From SZUA-254 sp035292425 (lineage in GTDB: Bacteria > Bacteroidota > Ignavibacteria > UBA10030 > SZUA-254): a stretch of 14,495 nucleotides of DNA. The stretch covers positions 1 through 14,495 of the forward strand of contig DATDQD010000221.1 of NCBI GenBank assembly GCA_035292425.1, given 5' to 3'. The notes beneath the pieces are model-generated. The model did no database searches. It was not told where the DNA came from and saw only the letters and a program-made list of their open reading frames with translations. The stretch's first letter is position 1. The number at the start of each line of letters is the position of its first letter. Positions 6,505-13,933 of this stretch are shown one piece after another. Position numbers and translations under genes: made by a program.

Positions 6505-9500
6505 ATGTTCGAATCGTCACCTCCGGTGCCTATTTATGCCATCCTCGCGCTCTTCCAGGCGATCGTCCTTCCGGCGCCCGTCCGCGCCCAGGGTGTGGGG
6601 GCGGCGGCGGACACCGTCATCGTCGCCGCGCCGGGAGATACGCTCCTGAGGCTGGGGAGGCAATTCATCCTCCCCGGCACCGTCACGCTCACCGCAGACA
6701 CCGTCACCCTCGTCCCGGGGTCGGATTTCACTCTCGACGCGCGGAACGGCATCGTCCTCCTGCTGGCCCCCGCCAGGTCGCTCGTCGGTCGTTCCCCCGG
6801 CGGCGGGACCCCCATCCGCGCCAGGTACGAATTTCTCCCGTTCACCTTCAGGGACTCCTACCAGCTCCGTGTCCCGGTCATCCTGCAGGACACGGCGACG
6901 GGGCGCCTCGACACGGTGTACCGCACCGCGGCCGATTTCACGTCAGAGGATTTCTTCGGCCCGCGCCTCCGGAAAAGCGGATCGCTCGTCAGGGGAATCC
7001 AGGCCGGCAGCAACCGGGACCTGACCCTCAATTCCGGTTTCCGGCTCCAGATGTCGGGCAACCTTTCCAACGACCTCGAAATCCTCGCATCGCTCACCGA
7101 TGAGAACAGCCCGATCCAGCCCGAGGGGACCACGCAGACCCTCCAGGAACTGGACCGCGTCTTCATCGAGCTCCGCAGCCCCGACGCCGGCGCAACGGTG
7201 GGTGACCTCTACCTCGGGTTTTCGGAAGGACAGTTCGGCCGCCTGAACAGGAAACTCCGGGGCGCGCTCGGCTCCTGGTCTTCGCGCGGGCAGGTCGTCC
7301 GGGGCAGTGCGGAGGCCGGCGCCGCGTCCGTCCGGGGGAAGTACACGTCGAACGAAATCCGGGGGGCGGACGGCGTCCAGGGACCATACCGCCTCATCGG
7401 GGGGAACAAGGAATTCCCCGTCATCGTCATCTCGGGAACCGAAAAGGTCTTCATCGACGGCCGGCAAATGTCCCGGGGTCTCCTGAACGATTATACGATC
7501 GACTACAGCCTCGGCGAGGTGACCTTCACCTCCCGCAGGCGGATCACCTTCGCGTCGAGGATCGTCGTGGAATTCGAGTACACCGACCGGAGGTACGCCA
7601 GGAATTTCCTCGGGGCCCGGACCCGCTTCGGATCGGAGGACGGGCGGTGGAGCGCGGGGGGGATGGTGGTGAGGGAAAATGACGATGAGGACGCGCTCCA
7701 GGACAACGCGCTCACCCCGGAAGACAGGGAGATCCTCGCCGCGGCCGGGGATTCGCCCGGGCGCGCGGTCCGCTCCGGGATCGAATTCGCGGGGCCGGGG
7801 AAGGGGAAGTATGAACTCAGGGACACCACCGTCTTCTTCCCGCTCCCCGGTGGGCTGATCGATACCTCCGTCCTGGTGTACAACCCCTCGGACACGACCA
7901 GGGCCGTCTACAACGCCACGTTCTCGTTCACCGGGACCGCCGGGGGGGATTACGAGAAGGTCTCCACCGGGTATTACCGGTACGCCGGGCCCGGGAAAGG
8001 GTCGTACCTGCCCGTCATTTTCCTCCCCTTCCCCGTGCGACACGACTTCGCCAACGTTGCGGTCAACGGCTCGCTGACCGGGGACCTCAGCGTGGCGGGT
8101 GAATACGCCGCGTCGTCGTCTGACCGGAACACCTTCTCCGCCCTCGAGGACGATGACAACGAGGGGGGCGCGTACGATGTATCGGTCCGGTACGCCAGGC
8201 CGGGATTGTCCCTCGCCGGCGTCAGGGTCGCGTCGCTCGGGTTGAAGGCGAGGCAGCGCCTGACCGGCGAAAATTTCAGCCCGCCAGAACGCTTCAACGA
8301 GATCGAATTCGACCGGAACTGGAACACGGCGGGGAAACGGGGGGGACGCGACCTGCTCCGCGACGCGGAGCTGACGCTCACCCCTGTGGAGGGGCTTTCC
8401 CTGGAGGGATATGCCGGGAGTCTGGAACGGGGAGACCTGTTCGCTTCGCAGCGGTATTCCTCCACGCTCCGATCCGGGGAGGATGTCCGGTACTCTGTCG
8501 AATTTCTCCGGAGCGATGACGGCGCGGCCTCACTGTCGTCCGAACGGTGGCGGCAGGAGGGGTCGGCCCGGTTCGCATTCGGCCGGATCGTCCCGAGGCT
8601 CCTCTTCAGGGGCGAGCGCCTCGCCGACACTGAGGCCTCCCTTGCCGGCATCCGGCCGACGAGCTACGCCTTCGGCGAACTCACCCCCGGCGTGACGGTG
8701 GACAGCCTCATCGGGATGACCATTTCGGCCGACTTCGGATACCGGCGGGACGATTCCGTACGCGAGGGGAAACTGACCCGGGCGGTGCAATCGTTTTTCC
8801 AGACGTACGGATGGAAGTACGACGGCGGCGGGTGGATGAATTCATCGCTCGACCTCCTCCTTCAGAAAAGGCAGTTCGATCCGGCGTACGCTCAGCGGAA
8901 GACCGAAAATACCGCGCTCGTCCGGTCGCTCACCCGCCTGGCGCCGTGGGACCGGGCCCTCCAGGCCGATCTCTTCTACGAGGTGAGTCCGGAGCAGTCG
9001 GCGAAGCAGGAACGGCTGTTCATGCAGGTCCCGATCGGGACCGGGAACTACCGCTACGTCGGCGATCTCAACGGGAACGCCATTGTCGACGATCCTGACT
9101 TCAGGCCGACCCGGTACGACGGGGATTACGTGCTGGTCGTCGTCCCCACGGACAACCTCATTCCGGTCCTGAACCTGAAATCGAGCGTGCGAGCGCGTTT
9201 CGACCTCTCACATCTTTTCGCCCCGGGGAACGGAGGGGGAGCGCGGTTCCTTTCCCCTCTGTCGGGGGAGACCTACATCCGGATCGAGGAAAAGAGCACA
9301 GACTCCCTGAAGAGCAATGTCTACCTCCTGAAGCTCCACACGTTTCGCAATCCCGCGACGTCCATCCAGGGATCGGTCTATTTCCTCCAGGAAATCAACC
9401 TCTTCGAGTCCGACCCCGGTTTCTCGCTGAAGTTCAGGTTCCAGCAGAAGCGGGGATTCACGCAACTCTCGACCGGCGACGAGGCCGCCTACTCGAGGGA

Positions 9501-10005
9501 GCGGGGCGTGAGGGTCCGGTGGTCCCTCGGGGATGAGCTCATCAACCAGGCGGATTTCCGCCATCAGACGGATGATGTGTCCGGCGCCGCAGGCTCCGCC
9601 CGGAACCGGTCGGTGAGGGCCGCGACCATCGACCTTGACTGGACGTACCGGCCGGCCGGAAATATTGAGTCGTCTTTCGGCGTGAGCTTCGGAGACGCCA
9701 ATAATTACGAACTCTCTTCCGCATCGCTGAATGCTCAGAGGCTCTCCCTCTCATATCTCCTGCGGAACACCGGCCGAATACGGACGGAATTCCGAAGGGA
9801 AGAAGCGGTGATTTCCGGGATCCCGACGGACCTCCCCTTCGAATTGACGCAGGGACGAATCCCCGGTAAAACATGGATTTGGGGTTTTACTTTTGAATAC
9901 CGCTTGACGCGATTCCTCGAATCTTCAATGAGATATGAAGGAAGAAAAGAGGGATTCCGGCGCACGGTCCACGCGGGGAACCTGGAGGTCAGAGCCTTTT
10001 TCTGA
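6505..10005 (+). CDS. Large exported outer-membrane beta-barrel protein of unknown function
   Basis: A 1166-residue secreted protein. Residues 1-28 look like a signal peptide (hydrophobic YAILALFQAIVLPAP, cleavage after VRA), although the N-region has no Lys or Arg. A block at about 155-240 holds LVRGIQAGSNRDLTLNSGFR and the acidic TDENSPIQPEGTTQTLQE stretch. At about 310-363 is a short Ig-like module (GTEKVFIDGR, DYTIDYSLGEVTF, IVVEFEYTDRRY). I associate both blocks with large uncharacterised surface proteins of Ignavibacteria/Bacteroidota. At about 847-884 is YVGDLNGNAIVDDPDFRPTRYDGDY. The rest is alternating polar/hydrophobic strand-like sequence rich in Arg, Gly, Ser and Tyr. The protein ends in LEVRAFF with a terminal Phe, as in BAM-inserted outer-membrane barrels. 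The ATG follows an in-frame TGA directly, so no longer start exists; its Shine-Dalgarno is weak. I do not assign a function. Confidence 0.88.
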   Translation: MFESSPPVPIYAILALFQAIVLPAPVRAQGVGAAADTVIVAAPGDTLLRLGRQFILPGTVTLTADTVTLVPGSDFTLDARNGIVLLLAPARSLVGRSPGGGTPIRARYEFLPFTFRDSYQLRVPVILQDTATGRLDTVYRTAADFTSEDFFGPRLRKSGSLVRGIQAGSNRDLTLNSGFRLQMSGNLSNDLEILASLTDENSPIQPEGTTQTLQELDRVFIELRSPDAGATVGDLYLGFSEGQFGRLNRKLRGALGSWSSRGQVVRGSAEAGAASVRGKYTSNEIRGADGVQGPYRLIGGNKEFPVIVISGTEKVFIDGRQMSRGLLNDYTIDYSLGEVTFTSRRRITFASRIVVEFEYTDRRYARNFLGARTRFGSEDGRWSAGGMVVRENDDEDALQDNALTPEDREILAAAGDSPGRAVRSGIEFAGPGKGKYELRDTTVFFPLPGGLIDTSVLVYNPSDTTRAVYNATFSFTGTAGGDYEKVSTGYYRYAGPGKGSYLPVIFLPFPVRHDFANVAVNGSLTGDLSVAGEYAASSSDRNTFSALEDDDNEGGAYDVSVRYARPGLSLAGVRVASLGLKARQRLTGENFSPPERFNEIEFDRNWNTAGKRGGRDLLRDAELTLTPVEGLSLEGYAGSLERGDLFASQRYSSTLRSGEDVRYSVEFLRSDDGAASLSSERWRQEGSARFAFGRIVPRLLFRGERLADTEASLAGIRPTSYAFGELTPGVTVDSLIGMTISADFGYRRDDSVREGKLTRAVQSFFQTYGWKYDGGGWMNSSLDLLLQKRQFDPAYAQRKTENTALVRSLTRLAPWDRALQADLFYEVSPEQSAKQERLFMQVPIGTGNYRYVGDLNGNAIVDDPDFRPTRYDGDYVLVVVPTDNLIPVLNLKSSVRARFDLSHLFAPGNGGGARFLSPLSGETYIRIEEKSTDSLKSNVYLLKLHTFRNPATSIQGSVYFLQEINLFESDPGFSLKFRFQQKRGFTQLSTGDEAAYSRERGVRVRWSLGDELINQADFRHQTDDVSGAAGSARNRSVRAATIDLDWTYRPAGNIESSFGVSFGDANNYELSSASLNAQRLSLSYLLRNTGRIRTEFRREEAVISGIPTDLPFELTQGRIPGKTWIWGFTFEYRLTRFLESSMRYEGRKEGFRRTVHAGNLEVRAFF

Positions 10006-10021
10006 ACCATTTCGTTCCACA

Positions 10022-10036
10022 GTGTTCCACGAACAC
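10022..10036. repeat. Short perfect hairpin after the outer-membrane protein gene
   Basis: GTGTTC (10022-10027), loop CAC, GAACAC (10031-10036). The sequence GTTCCAC also occurs twice in direct orientation 10 bp apart (10014-10020 and 10024-10030). It lies 17 nt after the stop codon. It may be part of a transcript end or a small protein-binding site. Confidence 0.3.
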
Positions 10037-10043
10037 AGGGATC

Positions 10044-10094
10044 GGTCCCGTCGCCGGAATCGCGCCGCGCCCGGGACCCCGAAAATATTTTTTA
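10044..10094 (+). terminator. Possible terminator of the outer-membrane protein gene
   Basis: GGTCCCG (10044-10050) and CGGGACC (10072-10078) are perfect 7-bp arms around a 21-nt GC-rich loop, followed by a T-rich stretch with six consecutive Ts at about 10087-10094. The loop is long and the T-run begins several bases after the stem, so this is not a textbook terminator. Confidence 0.35.
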
Positions 10095-10096
10095 CC

Positions 10097-10125
10097 TTGC
10101 ATTTCAAAAAGGAGATTGGTATACT
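10097..10125 (+). promoter_or_regulatory. Sigma70-like promoter upstream of the alkyltransferase gene
   Basis: TTGCAT (10097-10102), 17-bp spacer, TATACT (10120-10125). The -10 matches the consensus at five of six positions. The predicted transcript would begin near 10132 and have a 5' leader of about 157 nt before ATG 10289. That leader contains a 23-codon ORF (10190-10261). It is one of three promoters in the window with 17-bp spacing and the same orientation. Confidence 0.5.
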
Positions 10126-10257
10126 ATCACGCGATCCGCACCGGGTCGTCGCGCCACTTACCACGCCGTTGTCGATTCATAAAGAGGAAATGCCGGGGGG
10201 AAAATCGGTCACGTCCGCTGTGCTCATTCCTAATTCACGGTACTCCACCACCGATCG

Positions 10258-10286
10258 TTGATAAAAAAGTTTTCACCCGATATTTC
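10258..10286 (+). promoter_or_regulatory. Second, weaker promoter candidate at the alkyltransferase start
   Basis: TTGATA (10258-10263), 17-bp spacer, TATTTC (10281-10286). The -35 is five of six, the -10 only three of six. It would start transcription at about 10293, just inside the annotated gene. If real, it would favour the later GTG start at 10400. Confidence 0.22.
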
Positions 10287-10288
10287 AC

Positions 10289-10912
10289 ATGGCAGAACAG
10301 ATTGCAACGAGTGAGGCGACAAGGGTTGCACATTTGATCAGGAAGAAATTCCGAGGTGACGGTTCCAGGAGGCGGGGCGAGGAAGACGAAACCCGCCCGG
10401 TGTCGACGAAGGTCTATTGCACGTCCTTCGAATCCAAGATCGGGAGGATCTACGTGGCCTCCACCGACCAGGGGGTCTGCAAGATCAGCGTTCCGAAGGA
10501 ATCGAGAAAGGATTTTTTCGAGTGGCTGAAGAAACATTTCGACGTCGACGTCATCATCGATAACCGGTCGAAAAACAAGGAAGTTATCGACCAGCTCAAC
10601 CGTTATTTCAACGGGAAACTTGCCAAGTTCACACTCCCCGTCGACCTGATCGGAACCCCTTTTCAGCTGCGCGTCTGGAAGGAACTCTCCAGGATCCCCT
10701 ACGGGGTCACGTCGTCCTACAAGCATGTCTCGCGGAAGGTCTCCGCGCCGAAAGCCTTCCAGGCCGTCGGGAGGGCCACAAGCCAGAACCCGCTGCCCAT
10801 CATCATTCCCTGTCACCGCATCCTGGGCGCGAACGGGGCGATGGTCGGGTATTCCTGCGGGGTCAAGACAAAGGAACTTCTCCTCCGGCTCGAGGGAGCC
10901 ATCATCATCTGA
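10289..10912 (+). CDS. ogt: Methylated-DNA-[protein]-cysteine S-methyltransferase (O6-alkylguanine repair)
   Basis: A suicidal DNA-repair protein that transfers alkyl groups from O6-alkylguanine to its own cysteine. The C-terminal catalytic domain holds IIPCHRILG with acceptor Cys175, the hinge asparagine Asn167 (QNPLP), and GYSCGVKTKELLLRLEG after it. The helix-turn-helix part is about residues 120-165. The position equivalent to the human arginine finger Arg128 is Gln158 (AFQAV where human has AARAV). The alkyltransferase homology begins at about residue 41 (KVYCTSFESKIG), so the first 40 Lys/Arg/Glu-rich residues are an extension without family support. GTG at 10400 is an alternative start; neither start has a good Shine-Dalgarno. 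It precedes the UvrD-type helicase gene, giving two DNA-repair genes in a row, but that gene has its own promoter. Confidence 0.92.
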   Translation: MAEQIATSEATRVAHLIRKKFRGDGSRRRGEEDETRPVSTKVYCTSFESKIGRIYVASTDQGVCKISVPKESRKDFFEWLKKHFDVDVIIDNRSKNKEVIDQLNRYFNGKLAKFTLPVDLIGTPFQLRVWKELSRIPYGVTSSYKHVSRKVSAPKAFQAVGRATSQNPLPIIIPCHRILGANGAMVGYSCGVKTKELLLRLEGAIII

Positions 10913-10928
10913 CCGGCTTCGCCGCCGG
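10913..10928. repeat. Small hairpin directly after the alkyltransferase stop
   Basis: CCGGC (10913-10917) and GCCGG (10924-10928) around a 6-nt loop. No T-tract follows, so termination is doubtful. Confidence 0.22.
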
Positions 10929-10959
10929 GATCACGCGTACAGACACGTCGCGGCATGTC

Positions 10960-10978
10960 CGGTGCTTGCTCGGCACCG
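10960..10978. promoter_or_regulatory. Dyad enclosing the -35 box of the helicase promoter, candidate operator
   Basis: CGGTGC (10960-10965) and GCACCG (10973-10978) are perfect 6-bp arms, and the 7 bases between them (TTGCTCG) contain the -35 hexamer. A protein bound here would block the promoter. It matches neither the E. coli LexA box (CTGT-N8-ACAG) nor the Bacillus-type SOS box. Confidence 0.4.
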
Positions 10979-10994
10979 AATAATCCCGTATACT
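10966..10994 (+). promoter_or_regulatory. Sigma70-like promoter of the UvrD/PcrA helicase gene
   Basis: TTGCTC (10966-10971), 17-bp spacer, TATACT (10989-10994). The predicted transcription start is at about 11001, 17 nt before ATG 11018. This excludes the upstream in-frame ATG at 10955 for transcripts from this promoter. Confidence 0.55.
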
Positions 10995-11017
10995 TTTCAC
11001 ATGCGATCCCGGACGGC

Positions 11018-13240
11018 ATGTCATTCCTGAACGATCTCAATCCCGTGCAGCGCGAGGCGGCCGAGTGCGTGGGCGGCCCCCTCCTCGTGCTGGCCGGACC
11101 CGGAAGCGGCAAGACCCGCGTGCTCACCTACCGGATCGCGCACCTCCTTTCCCTCGGCGTCCCTCCCTGGAAAATCCTTTCTCTCACGTTCACAAACAAG
11201 GCGGCGGGCGAAATGAGGGACCGCATCCTCAAACTCGTGGGCGATAACGGCCTGAAGATCTGGATGGGGACGTTCCACTCGATGTTCGCCCGCATCATGA
11301 GGATCGACGGCGCCGCCCTGGGGTACGGGAGCAACTTCACCATCTACGACGCTGCCGACAGCCAGGGGCTCATGAAGAACATCCAGCAGCACCTCGGCGT
11401 CCCCCCCCAGCAGTTTTCCACTGCCGGGCTCCAGTCGCGCATCAGCTCCGCGAAAAACCAGCTGATCGATCCCGATTCCTACGCCGCCGCGGCCAACGAC
11501 CTTCTCGCGGAGAAAACTGCGGTGATCTATGCCGAGTACGAGAAGCAGCTCAGGTGGAACAACGCCCTCGATTTCGACGACCTGCTGGTCAGACCGATCG
11601 ACCTGTTCAGGAGGCACCCGGCGATCCTCGAAAAATACGCCGATCGGTTCCATTTCGTCCTCGTCGACGAATACCAGGACACGAACAGGGCCCAGTACGT
11701 GCTCCTGAGGCTCCTCGTCGGGAAGCGGCGGAACATCTGCGCGGTGGGCGACGACGCCCAGAGCATCTACTCCTTCCGCGGGGCGGACATCAGGAACATA
11801 CTGGAATTCGAAAAGGATTTTCCCGAGGCGAAGGTGGTCCGCCTGGAGCAGAATTACCGTTCCACCGGGACCATCCTCTCGGCCGCCGATCACGTCATCC
11901 GGCGGAACAGGGACAGGCTCGCGAAGAACCTCTGGACGGAAAATCCCGGCGGGGAACCCGTGACCGTCATGACGTGCGACGGCGACAGGGAGGAGGCGGC
12001 CGTCATCGTCGGCGCGATCTTCGACGAAGTGAGGTCGCGCCAGCTCGACTTCCGCGACTTCGCCGTGATGTACAGGACGAACGCGCAGTCCCGCGTGCTG
12101 GAGGACGCCCTCAGGAGGAACGCCATTCCCTACCGCCTGATCGGGGGCGTGGAATTTTACCAGAGGAAGGAAATCAAGGACGTCCTGGCGTACCTGAGGC
12201 TGGTGGTGAACCCGGCCGACAACGAGAGCTTCAACAGGATCGTCAACGTGCCGGTGCGGGGAGCCGGCGATGCGGCGCTCGAACGGGTCCGGGGGTTCGC
12301 GGCCTCCCATGGAACAGGCCTCCTCGACGCCGCCAGGAATTGCTCCGGGATCGCCGGACTGGGGAAGCGCGCCCTCGCCGGCATCTCCTCATTCGTCCGG
12401 CTCATCGACGACCACAGGAAGATTGTTCGCGAAATGTCGGCGGGCGAATTCACGCGGGTCCTGGTCGACGCGCTCGGATTTCTCCCCTCGCTGAGGGAGG
12501 AGGGGACCCCCGAGGCGACGGGCCGGTGGGAGAACATCCACGAACTGCTCTCGGCGCTCACGGAGTACTCGGAAACCCGCCCCGATCCCACGCTCGAAAA
12601 TTTTCTCCAGGAAGTCTCGCTCCTCTCGAGCGTCGACAGGAGCGACGACGGCAAAAACGCCGTCACGCTCCTGACCCTCCATGCGGCCAAGGGGCTGGAA
12701 TTCCCCGTCGTGTTCATCACCGGGATGGAGGAGGGAATCCTGCCGCTCTACAACGGGGGGGAACCGGACAGGAAGGAGATCGAGGAGGAGCGCCGCCTCT
12801 GTTACGTCGGGATGACACGGGCAAAGCACCGGTTGTACTGTTCCAACGCCAGGGTCCGCCACAGGTTCGGTGAATATCTCACGCAGGTCCCGTCGAGGTT
12901 CCTGGGGGAAATCCCCCAGGAATTATCCCGCACCCTTCCGTCCACCATGGGACCGGGACACGCGCCCGCCGGCGGGAGCGCGCCGCGGAAAATCCACCCG
13001 AAACGACGGCCCGCCCGCGAAGAGGGATGGTACCACACCGACCCCGACGTCGACCTGGCGGTATATGCCTCCGATGCAGGGGAGCTCAAACCGGGCATCC
13101 TGGTGGAACATGAGCAGTTCGGGAGGGGGAAGATCGTGGAAATCGAGTATGCCGGCGAGTCGACGAGGGCCGTCGTTGAATTCCGATCGCACGGCCTCAA
13201 ACACCTGATTTTGAAATACGCAAGGCTCAGGATCGTGTAG
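11018..13240 (+). CDS. uvrD: UvrD/PcrA/Rep-type superfamily 1A ATP-dependent DNA helicase
   Basis: A 3'-5' DNA helicase/translocase for nucleotide excision repair, mismatch repair and clearing replication obstacles. From the chosen start it has 740 residues, the usual length. Visible motifs in order are the Q-motif region LNPVQREA (about 7-14), Walker A GPGSGKT (27-33), Walker B DEYQDTN (about 217-223), motif III VGDDAQSIYSFRGAD, motif IV RLEQNYRST, motif V LTLHAAKGLEFPVVF and motif VI YVGMTRAKHRLY. A C-terminal Tudor-like module (VEHEQFGRGKIVEIEYAG ... LKYARLRIV) contacts RNA polymerase in PcrA/UvrD proteins. The frame is open from ATG 10955, but a promoter lies between the two ATGs, and family members begin with the equivalent of MSFLNDLNPVQ, so I use 11018. 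There is no strong Shine-Dalgarno. PcrA and UvrD cannot be told apart by eye. Confidence 0.95.
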   Translation: MSFLNDLNPVQREAAECVGGPLLVLAGPGSGKTRVLTYRIAHLLSLGVPPWKILSLTFTNKAAGEMRDRILKLVGDNGLKIWMGTFHSMFARIMRIDGAALGYGSNFTIYDAADSQGLMKNIQQHLGVPPQQFSTAGLQSRISSAKNQLIDPDSYAAAANDLLAEKTAVIYAEYEKQLRWNNALDFDDLLVRPIDLFRRHPAILEKYADRFHFVLVDEYQDTNRAQYVLLRLLVGKRRNICAVGDDAQSIYSFRGADIRNILEFEKDFPEAKVVRLEQNYRSTGTILSAADHVIRRNRDRLAKNLWTENPGGEPVTVMTCDGDREEAAVIVGAIFDEVRSRQLDFRDFAVMYRTNAQSRVLEDALRRNAIPYRLIGGVEFYQRKEIKDVLAYLRLVVNPADNESFNRIVNVPVRGAGDAALERVRGFAASHGTGLLDAARNCSGIAGLGKRALAGISSFVRLIDDHRKIVREMSAGEFTRVLVDALGFLPSLREEGTPEATGRWENIHELLSALTEYSETRPDPTLENFLQEVSLLSSVDRSDDGKNAVTLLTLHAAKGLEFPVVFITGMEEGILPLYNGGEPDRKEIEEERRLCYVGMTRAKHRLYCSNARVRHRFGEYLTQVPSRFLGEIPQELSRTLPSTMGPGHAPAGGSAPRKIHPKRRPAREEGWYHTDPDVDLAVYASDAGELKPGILVEHEQFGRGKIVEIEYAGESTRAVVEFRSHGLKHLILKYARLRIV

Positions 13241-13257
13241 GGTCCGGGGCCGCACCG

Positions 13258-13286
13258 TTGAGATTCATGTGATTGTTTCTTATGTT
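13258..13286 (+). promoter_or_regulatory. Sigma70-like promoter of the DUF2007-like gene
   Basis: TTGAGA (13258-13263), 17-bp spacer, TATGTT (13281-13286). The -35 matches five of six, the -10 four of six. The predicted start of transcription is at about 13293, only about 8 nt before ATG 13301, so the mRNA would be almost leaderless. No Shine-Dalgarno is seen. Confidence 0.45.
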
Positions 13287-13300
13287 ACCGTAGAGCGTCC

Positions 13301-13540
13301 ATGAAAAGTCAAGCAGAAGACGTTATCCCCGTCGCTTTCTTCTCCAGCGAGATCGAAGCGGAACTCGCGCATGCGACCCTCGCCGCCGCGGGGATCGAAT
13401 CCTACCTGAAGTATGAGGATATGGGGGGTATGATGCCCACTCTCCTCCAGACGGAGGGTGTGGCGCTCCTCGTGCGGAAGGACCAGTACGCCGAAGCCCA
13501 GACCGTGCTCACCACACCCGCTTCCGATTCGCCGGATTGA
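13301..13540 (+). CDS. DUF2007-like small protein (putative signal-transducing protein family)
   Basis: A 79-residue cytosolic protein. It opens with a short strand (PVAFFSS), then an acidic helix (EIEAELAHATLAAAGIES), then a second strand-rich part ending in VALLVRKDQYAEAQTVL. This ferredoxin-like layout, with the AGI turn and a closing helix that ends in alternating Glu/Ala, fits the DUF2007 family (GlnB-like fold). The biochemical role of the family is not established. It starts 60 nt after the helicase stop behind its own promoter. The last eight residues (ASDSPD region) are a disordered-looking tail. Confidence 0.78.
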   Translation: MKSQAEDVIPVAFFSSEIEAELAHATLAAAGIESYLKYEDMGGMMPTLLQTEGVALLVRKDQYAEAQTVLTTPASDSPD

Positions 13541-13559
13541 CCCGGCGCCGGCCCGGTCA
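13538..13559. terminator. GC-rich hairpin shared by two convergent genes, possible bidirectional terminator
   Basis: TGACC (13538-13542) and GGTCA (13555-13559) flank the palindromic core CCGGCGCCGG (13542-13551). The arms contain the stop codon of the DUF2007-like gene on the plus strand and that of the DUF6249-like gene on the minus strand. No long T-run follows in either direction, so intrinsic termination is uncertain. Confidence 0.35.
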
Positions 13560-13904
13560 GGCTTGTTTCTTCGCCGCAATCGTGTAGAAGAGCACAAGAC
13601 CGATCCCCGCAAACAGCGTCACCAGCCCGATCATCGCGCCATCCCGTATCCCGTACGCCGCGTCGAGGTACTGGCCCAGCAGCGTGGCCATGCCCACGAA
13701 AACGAAAAGGATGCCCCATTTGAGGACGTTCAATGGGTTCGTGCGGTACTGCCCGCGGGCAAAAAGGGTTTTAATGTCCTCCGAGGACATCCCCTTCTCG
13801 ATCATCGTCAGCCGCTCGCGGTGCCTGCCGGCGATGTGCATGATCACGACCGCTGCGGCCGAGATGAAGAGGACGATCGGGATATAGACTTCGGACGGAC
13901 CCAT
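13557..13904 (-). CDS. DUF6249-like small membrane protein
   Basis: A 115-residue integral membrane protein. Three hydrophobic segments are visible at about residues 6-25, 62-81 and 90-110. Between the first two is a charged stretch with MIEKGMSSEDIKTLF, followed by NPLNVLKWGILFVFVG, which I recognise as the DUF6249-type pattern. The function of this family is unknown. The start is well supported: AAGGAG (13913-13918, minus strand) lies 8 nt before ATG. It is divergent from an ECF sigma factor gene, and the region between carries mirror-image promoter-like motifs, so it is probably co-regulated with that sigma factor and may be an envelope-stress or signalling partner. This last point is inference only. 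Confidence 0.8.
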   Translation of the reverse strand: MGPSEVYIPIVLFISAAAVVIMHIAGRHRERLTMIEKGMSSEDIKTLFARGQYRTNPLNVLKWGILFVFVGMATLLGQYLDAAYGIRDGAMIGLVTLFAGIGLVLFYTIAAKKQA

Positions 13905-13933
13905 GGCGGTTTCTCCTTGTTGTTGGGAATTCT

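Noticed and set aside
6943..8043. A 366-codon open frame on the minus strand inside the outer-membrane protein gene
   Set aside because: It is a Pro/Gly/Arg/Glu-rich antisense shadow typical of GC-rich codon use. It has no recognisable domain and lies entirely over a convincing exported protein.
10955..11017. Longer helicase N-terminus starting at ATG 10955
   Set aside because: A promoter (10966-10994) lies inside this stretch and the extra 21 residues do not resemble the family start.
11401..11408. Run of eight C residues in the helicase gene, as a possible slippage or phase-variation tract
   Set aside because: The frame is intact through all helicase motifs. The run is explained by adjacent Pro codons in GC-rich DNA, and helicases of this type are not known to be phase-variable.
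11021..12310. A 429-codon antisense frame in the helicase gene
   Set aside because: It is a shadow of the strongly conserved helicase motifs and has no domain of its own.
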